Source of the DNA: Chloroflexota bacterium
GTDB taxonomy: Bacteria > Chloroflexota > Ktedonobacteria > Ktedonobacterales > Ktedonobacteraceae
DNA: 6,711 nucleotides
NCBI GenBank assembly: GCA_005881995.1
Contig: VBHV01000621.1
Coordinates: forward strand, 1 to 6,711
Reading direction: 5' to 3'
The notes under the pieces are model-generated. The model did no database searches, was not told where the DNA came from, and worked only from the letters and a program-made list of their open reading frames with translations. Positions 1 to 5,301 of the stretch are shown here, piece by piece (position 1 is the stretch's first letter; each line of letters begins with the position of its first letter). The position numbers and the translations under genes are program-made.

Positions 1-1344
1 CGGTATTTATTATGGACGGGTGCAGCGCTGGCAGGCTTGATCTTTGTATTTACGCCCGCCATGCTTTCACACGACATTCTCGTCTATGCCAGTTACAGCC
101 GTTTGCTTGCCAATTATCACGCAAACCCCTACTTTGCTCCTATAGCGGCTTTTCCTCATGATCCCTACTTTCCTTTGAACTATTGGGGAAAAACCGTCGC
201 CGCTTATGGCCCCCTCTGGCTGGCGGTTTGTGGATTTTTGGGCTTCCTGGCTGGGCCTCAGCCCATCGATTATGTACTGGCATTTCGCCTCTTCGCGTTG
301 GCGGCCCATCTCTTCAACATCTGGCTGGTAACGAAAACCCTGCGTGAGATGGGGCAATCACCGCGCACGATTACGCTTGGGGCGCTGCTCTACGCCTGGA
401 ATCCTCTCGTATTATTGGAGAGCGGTCTCGGTGGGCACAATGATGTCTTCATGATGACTTTCCTGTTACTCGGCGTATTCCTGACAGTGCGTGCTCAGCA
501 GCACGGCACACTTCCTTCGCCAAGCGGCTATCTGCCCCCGCTCATCGCCTTTACGCTGGCTGCGTTGGTAAAATTCACCACACTTCCGGTGATCGCACTC
601 TTCATAGTGTTCATTGCATGGAAAGCATGGCACGCATCGAGGAGCCATTCAGTCGAGGTCACATCTGTTCATCACTGGAAACCGGCTCTCTCTGCAGCAG
701 TGATCTCAGGTATTACCTTGGGTGTGATCGCGCTTGTCTTCTATGGGCCGTTCTGGATAGGTCACAGCATCTACGATATTCAACTTAGCTTTACGACTCC
801 GCCCTCGGCCCTGTTCGCGGAAAACTCTATCCTACGTGCTATTCTCGTGTGGGGCCACGATCACAGGCTGCCTGCTGATACCATGGGGAGCATTCTCATC
901 CAGATATTCAGTATTCGGAAAATATGGGATGATATCAACATTGCCATTCTGGGTATCATGTGTATTGTGGGTGCCATCTGGATGTGGCATGCGCCCTCAA
1001 TCCGCACCTTTACGCTTGCCGCTCTCGCCGCGCTAGGCGCATTGTTGATCGTGACTCCCTGGTTCTTTGACTGGTATATCACCTGGCTGATAGGCCTGGC
1101 AGCCGTTTCCCTGCCCCTTAGCCACAGCCGCGTTGGTCGCGCGCTGCTGGCATTTACGCTGACGTTTTCCGCTTCAGCTTTTCTGACGTATCTTTTTAAG
1201 GATGGCTATCCGCCCTTTGGCATCTGGACGGGTCTGGTATGCCTGACAACGATCGTGCCACCCCTGCTCGCGTTTCTCATCGCGTTTATCACATGGCATC
1301 ATACAGCCAGCAAAACAACCTTCGAGAGGCGTTCACGTAAATAG
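1..1344 (+). CDS. GT-C type polytopic membrane glycosyltransferase (mannosyltransferase-like), 5' truncated
   Basis: The reading frame is open from base 1, so the true start lies upstream; the TTG at 37 is not needed as a start. The 447 visible residues form a very hydrophobic protein with about ten membrane segments and a basic C-terminal tail. After the first visible segment comes an extracytoplasmic loop with His24-Asp25, then NPY (42-44) and YGPLW (69-73). Further on are WNPLVLLE (133-140) and GGHND (144-148). This layout resembles polyprenol-phosphate-mannose-dependent mannosyltransferases of actinobacteria (MptA/MptB and GT87-like families), where an acidic residue in the first outer loop is the likely catalytic base. 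It would transfer a sugar from a lipid-phosphate donor to a glycan or lipid on the outer membrane face. Donor and acceptor cannot be read from the sequence. No terminator is visible after the stop. Confidence is high for a GT-C enzyme and low for the exact substrate. Confidence 0.8.
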   Translation, partial: RYLLWTGAALAGLIFVFTPAMLSHDILVYASYSRLLANYHANPYFAPIAAFPHDPYFPLNYWGKTVAAYGPLWLAVCGFLGFLAGPQPIDYVLAFRLFALAAHLFNIWLVTKTLREMGQSPRTITLGALLYAWNPLVLLESGLGGHNDVFMMTFLLLGVFLTVRAQQHGTLPSPSGYLPPLIAFTLAALVKFTTLPVIALFIVFIAWKAWHASRSHSVEVTSVHHWKPALSAAVISGITLGVIALVFYGPFWIGHSIYDIQLSFTTPPSALFAENSILRAILVWGHDHRLPADTMGSILIQIFSIRKIWDDINIAILGIMCIVGAIWMWHAPSIRTFTLAALAALGALLIVTPWFFDWYITWLIGLAAVSLPLSHSRVGRALLAFTLTFSASAFLTYLFKDGYPPFGIWTGLVCLTTIVPPLLAFLIAFITWHHTASKTTFERRSRK

Positions 1345-1374
1345 TACATTGTGTATGACTCATATGCCATCGGG

Positions 1375-1403
1375 TTGCGCGGCTGTTTGGATAGGCTTAT
1401 AAT
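1375..1403 (+). promoter_or_regulatory. Sigma-70-like promoter for the dedA-kinase operon
   Basis: The 123-base gap before the dedA-like gene holds TTGCGC (1375-1380), a 17-base spacer, and a perfect TATAAT (1398-1403). The -35 box matches consensus only in its TTG, while the -10 box matches fully. A transcript would begin near 1410 and give a leader of about 58 bases. The rest of the gap shows no small ORF of note and no hairpin with a T-run, so the upstream glycosyltransferase transcript may also read through. Confidence 0.55.
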
Positions 1404-1453
1404 TGCGCATAATGTCAAACATTTTTCAACCTGACGAAGCGAGTATAGTCATC

Positions 1454-1460
1454 GAAAGGG
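1454..1460 (+). promoter_or_regulatory. Ribosome binding site for the dedA-like gene
   Basis: GAAAGGG lies 7 bases before the GTG at 1468. It supports GTG as the start codon, since no in-frame ATG occurs until inside the conserved core of the protein. Confidence 0.6.
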
Positions 1461-1467
1461 CTGATTC

Positions 1468-2229
1468 GTGCGCTGGCTACTCATCTTACAAATACGGATA
1501 CTCACTATCTTAAGTGGGCCGTTAGCAGCATTTATATCGCTTCAAACACTGCAAAATACTCTGAATACCTTTGGATATCCAGCCGTAACCCTTTTTATCA
1601 TGATCGAAAGCGCAGGCATCCCTTTCCCTGGCGAAACTATGCTCCTGCTGGCGTCGTTTTACGCGGGGACGAATCATCAACTCCAGATTCCTATTGTGAT
1701 CGCTTGTGCGGCCGCTGGCGCTATCATAGGGGATAATATTGGGTACCTGGTCGGCCGCACAGGTGGGCGCGCCCTGGTTCAACGCTTCGGGAAGTATGTG
1801 TTCTTAAAGCCGGAACATCTCGATTATGCCGAAAGGTTTTTCGCCAAACATGGGGACAAAACCGTCTTCTTTGGCCGCTTCGTCGCTGTGCTGCGCGCGT
1901 GGGCAGCATTCCTGGCGGGCGTCAATCACATGCAATGGCGCACCTTCTTGATCTATAACGCGGCAGGAGGGATAGTATGGGCAATTATCTATGGAACGTT
2001 GGGGTTTGTCGCCGGGCGCATCTTCCATGATAACTTTGCAAAGGTTGAACAAATAGCCAGTACAATCGGCTGGATTGGCGCAGCTCTTATTGTAGGAATA
2101 ACCATTGGGCTCTTCATCTTCTTCCGCCTGCGTCGCAATAGACATATACGCGCTTCTCTCGAAGCAAAAGACACATCAGAAGAACAGTCTCATGAAGAAC
2201 ATCAAAGCGGCGAGACTGTAAAAAAGTGA
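1468..2229 (+). CDS. DedA-family integral membrane protein
   Basis: This 253-residue protein belongs to the DedA (SNARE-associated/VTT) family, whose members act in the cytoplasmic membrane in proton-linked homeostasis and, in characterised cases, flip undecaprenyl phosphate or phospholipids. Family marks are clear: E47-x2-G-I-P-x-PGE (to E56) in the first re-entrant region and GDNIGYLVGRTGG (88-100). FFGRF follows (134-138), with R143 and AG (150-151), then YNAAGGIVWA near 165-174. A final membrane span (about 202-220) is followed by a short tail rich in Arg, then Glu and His. The GTG start is chosen for its ribosome site and adds about 25 hydrophobic residues before the usual family N-terminus. 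The stop codon overlaps the ribosome site of the next gene, so the two are very likely cotranscribed. The family call is secure; the transported lipid is unknown. Confidence 0.93.
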   Translation: MRWLLILQIRILTILSGPLAAFISLQTLQNTLNTFGYPAVTLFIMIESAGIPFPGETMLLLASFYAGTNHQLQIPIVIACAAAGAIIGDNIGYLVGRTGGRALVQRFGKYVFLKPEHLDYAERFFAKHGDKTVFFGRFVAVLRAWAAFLAGVNHMQWRTFLIYNAAGGIVWAIIYGTLGFVAGRIFHDNFAKVEQIASTIGWIGAALIVGITIGLFIFFRLRRNRHIRASLEAKDTSEEQSHEEHQSGETVKK

Positions 2230-2232
2230 GGA
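2226..2232 (+). promoter_or_regulatory. Ribosome binding site for the kinase-FHA gene, overlapping the dedA stop
   Basis: GTGAGGA contains the TGA stop of the upstream gene (2227-2229) and a Shine-Dalgarno core (GAGG, 2228-2231) ending 6 bases before the ATG at 2238. This favours ATG 2238 over the in-frame GTG at 2226, which has no good ribosome site of its own. The arrangement implies translational coupling. Confidence 0.6.
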
Positions 2233-2237
2233 ATACT

Positions 2238-4304
2238 ATGCCAACATTAGAAACAGGACAGGTATTTGAACGCTATCGTATCATTCGATGGTTGGGAAGT
2301 GGTGTATCGGGCGAAAGCTATGAGGCTGAAGATTCGATGCTCTTGCGCAAGGTTACGCTCAAGCTTATCCACCCACGGTCTATGCTGCCGGATTCTGCCC
2401 GCCGTCAGTTCTTCCGCGAGATGCAGGGCATCAGCGCGCTCAATCACGCCTATCTGGCACCTGTGCTGGATTATGGGGAGATCAACGGCACACTGTATGT
2501 CGCGCGCAAATTCGTGAGCAGTGGTTCTCTGCTGGGCACCGAGGGGAGACTATGGTTTCGCCCGCCCCTCAGCGTAAGCGATGCCATACACTACACCCAT
2601 CAACTGGCTCAGACGCTCCACTCTATTCATGCGCGCGGATATTTGCATGGGGCAATCACCTTCTCAAATATTTTGGTGCTGCGTGGGCCTAATCTCGATA
2701 ACGAACCCAATCACGCTCCATTCATTTTGACAGATGTCGGCCTGGCCAATTTCGTGCGCCGCTTTGGACAACAACAAACGTCTCCATTACCGGTTACCGC
2801 TGCGCCCGAACAATTGGGCAAGCGTGTCATTCCCGCCAGCGACCAGTTCGCCCTGGCCGTCCTGCTCTATTTCTGGCTGGCTGGTCGCCCGCCATACCTT
2901 GGCACACCGGAAGAGATTGAACACTTCAAGCTCACAGAGACGATCACTCCGCTTTCAACCATCAACACTCGCGTCAGCATCGAGCAGGATGGTATGGTGC
3001 TGCGCGCCCTCTCAGTCTATGCAGAGGATCGTTATCCCTCGATTCTAGCATTCGCTGATGCACTGCTAAAAACGCTTCCACCTAAACATGTAGCGGTCCC
3101 GGCAACAGAACCGGCGAGATTCGATGGGTTCACGGCCCAACCTCAGCAGCCTCAGGCTTCCACCATCATTGCTGAGCCGACGATAGCGAATTCTGCGCAA
3201 CAGGAAGGCCATGAACTTGACAGTGCGCATACCACTACTCCAGTTCAAGAAAACGCCAGCGAACAACCCCACGTAATGGCAGCGGTACCAGACTTTGGTA
3301 AAATTCCCGAAACTGACCCGATCGTTTCCTTTGAACCGCTCTCCCAAATACAGATTCAGCCTGAGCAGCCAGCTCTATCTCAAGAAGACGCTCCCGAAGA
3401 CCAGCCTACAGCTGAGCCTGAAGATGAAGCCATGCCTGTTCATATCGATGAGCATGAGTTAGAAACACCCGAAACCACCAGCGACGCGGATCATGAGCTA
3501 GAGGCTCCGCGGGCGACTCAACCGGCATTAGTTGAGTCGCCACAGGCATCGAACGAACCTCAACCAGTACCAGAGACCACGCCACCTCAACAACCTGTTG
3601 AACCGATTCCCCAAACTGTGCCGGATGTGCCCCAGCCTTTGCCCGAACCTGCCACACCACATCCATTGCCTGAAAAGGAACCGGTACAGCCTGTGCCTCC
3701 CCCCGCACCTGGGCCGCTCACTCCAGGGGAACCAGAACAGCCTGTGCCCCCTCCCACACCTGGGCCGCTCACTCCACCAGTTCCGGATGTGCCCCAGCCT
3801 TTGCCAGAGCCAACGGCACCACCCACGATACCACAAAAGCCGCCACAGGCTGAGGTAGCTGCTGGCAGCACGCCCACCAATCAGCAGGAGCTTCCGCCAC
3901 GCGAGCAGGATACACAGCCCTTCACGGCTGCGCGTGTCATTATCACCTCTCCCTACACGGATCAGCCCTACGAAGTGCGGCTGGACAGTGATGAAATCAC
4001 CATTGGCCGTGCCGGTTCCAGCACGATTTTGCTCGACCAGGACAATTTGACTTCACGTCACCACGCACTCTTGAAATGTGAAGGCAATCGCTATGTACTC
4101 TTTGACATGCGCAGCGCCAATGGTGTCTTTGTGAATGGGCAGAAAATTGCGGTTGAGAAAGGATATGAACTTCTCGACGGAGATCATATCAGCATCGGCA
4201 ACTATGAGTTGATCTTCCGCTTCAATGTGCCAGGTGGTCATGAAGCATCCAATGGGAACGAGTTGAAAGTCATACCCGATTATGAAGTTTCCAATTTGAT
4301 TTAG
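2238..4304 (+). CDS. Kinase-like (probable pseudokinase) protein with Pro-rich linker and C-terminal FHA domain
   Basis: With the ATG at 2238 the product has 688 residues; a GTG at 2226 would add four. Residues about 10-275 have the Hanks-type kinase fold: Gly-rich loop GSGVSG (20-25), ATP-anchoring Lys42 in VTLKLI, alpha-C Glu61, metal-binding Asp166 in DVG (for DFG), APE (189-191), and SDQFALAVLLYFWLAGRPPY around Asp202. The catalytic loop, however, reads HGAITFSN (137-144). The catalytic Asp is Ala139 and the loop Lys is Thr141; only Asn144 is kept. Phosphotransfer is therefore doubtful while nucleotide binding remains possible. Residues about 280-563 are a low-complexity Pro/Glu/Gln linker. 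Residues about 564-665 form an FHA domain (GR 590-591, SRHH 606-609, NG 628-629) that should bind phosphothreonine. No membrane segment is seen, so it is probably cytoplasmic. Cotranscription with dedA suggests a signalling scaffold near the membrane; that role is inferred. Confidence 0.92.
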   Translation: MPTLETGQVFERYRIIRWLGSGVSGESYEAEDSMLLRKVTLKLIHPRSMLPDSARRQFFREMQGISALNHAYLAPVLDYGEINGTLYVARKFVSSGSLLGTEGRLWFRPPLSVSDAIHYTHQLAQTLHSIHARGYLHGAITFSNILVLRGPNLDNEPNHAPFILTDVGLANFVRRFGQQQTSPLPVTAAPEQLGKRVIPASDQFALAVLLYFWLAGRPPYLGTPEEIEHFKLTETITPLSTINTRVSIEQDGMVLRALSVYAEDRYPSILAFADALLKTLPPKHVAVPATEPARFDGFTAQPQQPQASTIIAEPTIANSAQQEGHELDSAHTTTPVQENASEQPHVMAAVPDFGKIPETDPIVSFEPLSQIQIQPEQPALSQEDAPEDQPTAEPEDEAMPVHIDEHELETPETTSDADHELEAPRATQPALVESPQASNEPQPVPETTPPQQPVEPIPQTVPDVPQPLPEPATPHPLPEKEPVQPVPPPAPGPLTPGEPEQPVPPPTPGPLTPPVPDVPQPLPEPTAPPTIPQKPPQAEVAAGSTPTNQQELPPREQDTQPFTAARVIITSPYTDQPYEVRLDSDEITIGRAGSSTILLDQDNLTSRHHALLKCEGNRYVLFDMRSANGVFVNGQKIAVEKGYELLDGDHISIGNYELIFRFNVPGGHEASNGNELKVIPDYEVSNLI
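3618..3812 (+). repeat. In-frame proline-rich repeats in the linker of the kinase-FHA gene
   Basis: Two adjacent 51-base units (3678-3728 and 3729-3779) each encode 17 residues of the form EPxQPVPPPxPGPLTPx. They are flanked on both sides by copies of VPDVPQPLPEP (3618-3650 and 3780-3812), which share an identical 23-base run (3621-3643 and 3783-3805). All lie in the coding frame. The nested layout suggests duplication by slippage or unequal recombination. At protein level it is an extended polyproline-type spacer between the kinase-like and FHA domains. Confidence 0.85.
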
Positions 4305-4321
4305 TTAAAGCGTCTATACAG

Positions 4322-4340
4322 TACAGTATTGGCTACTGTA
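4322..4340 (+). promoter_or_regulatory. 19-base palindrome, candidate operator upstream of the TetR-type gene
   Basis: TACAGTA, a 5-base spacer TTGGC, and TACTGTA form a perfect 7-5-7 inverted repeat. An overlapping 8-base pairing, ATACAGTA (4316-4323) with TACTGTAT (4334-4341), shares the right arm. It lies 34 bases before the regulator's ATG, where a TetR autoregulatory operator is expected. The stem has few GC pairs and is followed only by TGTTTTC, so a weak terminator is a less likely reading. No convincing promoter boxes are seen in this 70-base gap. Confidence 0.5.
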
Positions 4341-4374
4341 TGTTTTCAAGTCTGATCTGGATTGGTTATATTAG

Positions 4375-5211
4375 ATGGCGGTAAACGCAGGAGAAAAAGG
4401 GAAGAGTAGCGGGAAAGAACGCCTGATTCGAGCGGCACAATCACTCGCCCAGGAACGGTCTTTCGATGACATCACGATTGAGGACATTATCAAAGTGGCG
4501 GAACTCTCGCGTCCGGCTTTCTATTACCACTTTGCTGGGGGGAAAGAAGAGCTGCGTTCGACACTGGTACAGCGTGGTCTCCTCGACGAAGCGCCCACAA
4601 CCGATATACGCAGAGCAATCCTTGAAGCAGCGCTGCGTGTCTTTGCCCGTTCAGGTATATCAGCGGCGACGCTGGAAGATATCGCTACTGAAGCCGGAGT
4701 CACACGCGGCACGCTCAGCTGGCATTTTCACTGCAAAGATGATCTGCTGACTGGTATCGTCAAGCATTATAGTCCTCATTCCACACTGCGACCGGTCGTT
4801 GAGCAGATCGAGCAGGAGTTACAACAGGGCGTTCCGTTAGACGATGAAACTATCCTTCGTCGGCTGGCTGGAGCTTTTTACGACGGTTTCATTACGCAGG
4901 GAGATCATACGCGCCTGGCTATTTTGCTCATTCATACGCACCCTGAAGCAGCCCAAATCCTCGCGGATAGAATCGTAAAAGGGCGTAAGAGTATTATCGA
5001 GTATATCGAGAAACGCCAGGAAGCAGGACATTTCTGTAAACAGATCGATCCGGGATTATTCCTCCAGGTGCTGGCTACAACCTTCGCGATGCGCGCTGTC
5101 TGCCAGGGACTCAATGATCTCCTTCCATTCGCGCATCTCTCACGAGATGAGGTGGTGGATCAAGTTGTTTTGCTGCTACTCTATGGCATCGTGAAGCGAG
5201 AAAAATCTTAA
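4375..5211 (+). CDS. TetR/AcrR-family regulator with two tandem helix-turn-helix domains
   Basis: The product has 278 residues, longer than the usual 190-220, because it carries two TetR DNA-binding domains. The first spans about 14-60 (TIEDIIKVAELSRPAFYYHF, then GGKEEL). The second spans about 78-125 (ATLEDIATEAGVTRGTLSWHF, then CKDDLL). Residues about 126-278 form one helical ligand-binding and dimerisation region. The family normally represses transporter or catabolic genes and releases DNA on ligand binding. The DHA2 antiporter gene 90 bases downstream is the obvious target, with possible autoregulation through the palindrome at 4322-4340. ATG 4375 is the only plausible start: TAG precedes it directly in frame and no other start codon comes before the first domain. 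No Shine-Dalgarno is visible, so initiation may be weak or close to leaderless. The family call is firm; target and ligand are inferred. Confidence 0.92.
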   Translation: MAVNAGEKGKSSGKERLIRAAQSLAQERSFDDITIEDIIKVAELSRPAFYYHFAGGKEELRSTLVQRGLLDEAPTTDIRRAILEAALRVFARSGISAATLEDIATEAGVTRGTLSWHFHCKDDLLTGIVKHYSPHSTLRPVVEQIEQELQQGVPLDDETILRRLAGAFYDGFITQGDHTRLAILLIHTHPEAAQILADRIVKGRKSIIEYIEKRQEAGHFCKQIDPGLFLQVLATTFAMRAVCQGLNDLLPFAHLSRDEVVDQVVLLLLYGIVKREKS

Positions 5212-5245
5212 ACTCGGGCAACATAAGCTACTTCAGGTAGTCTTC

Positions 5246-5263
5246 ACCGCGTTTTTACGCGGT
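5246..5263 (+). promoter_or_regulatory. Perfect inverted repeat (hairpin or operator) in the transporter leader
   Basis: ACCGCGT, a TTTT spacer, and ACGCGGT form a perfect 7-base-pair inverted repeat, 38 bases before the transporter start. No T-run follows, so it is not a standard intrinsic terminator. It could be an operator for the upstream TetR-type protein or an RNA hairpin in the leader. The other 72 bases of this gap show no clear promoter, though TAGTAT at 5273-5278 is a weak -10 candidate. Confidence 0.5.
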
Positions 5264-5285
5264 TATCCTGGATAGTATTTCAAGG

Positions 5286-5292
5286 AAAGGAG
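5286..5292 (+). promoter_or_regulatory. Ribosome binding site of the DHA2 transporter gene
   Basis: AAAGGAG is close to consensus and lies 9 bases before GTG 5302. The in-frame ATG at 5311 would be 18 bases away, so GTG is preferred. Confidence 0.65.
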
Positions 5293-5301
5293 TCTTACCG
5301 C

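Noticed and set aside
37..39. TTG as the start of the glycosyltransferase gene
   Set aside because: The frame continues open and hydrophobic to base 1 and TTG 37 would cut a membrane helix in half, so the gene is simply truncated by the window edge.
2226..2228. GTG start of the kinase-FHA gene overlapping dedA by four bases
   Set aside because: ATG 2238 has a Shine-Dalgarno (GAGG) at proper spacing that itself includes these bases. The GTG start is possible but less likely.
3587..3880. Minus-strand open frame encoding a Gly-rich protein opposite the Pro-rich linker
   Set aside because: It is the complement of proline codons in the repeat region (CCN read as NGG) and has no ribosome site or independent support.
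5246..5263. Intrinsic terminator between the TetR-type gene and the transporter
   Set aside because: The hairpin is perfect but short and is followed by TATCCTGG rather than a T-run.
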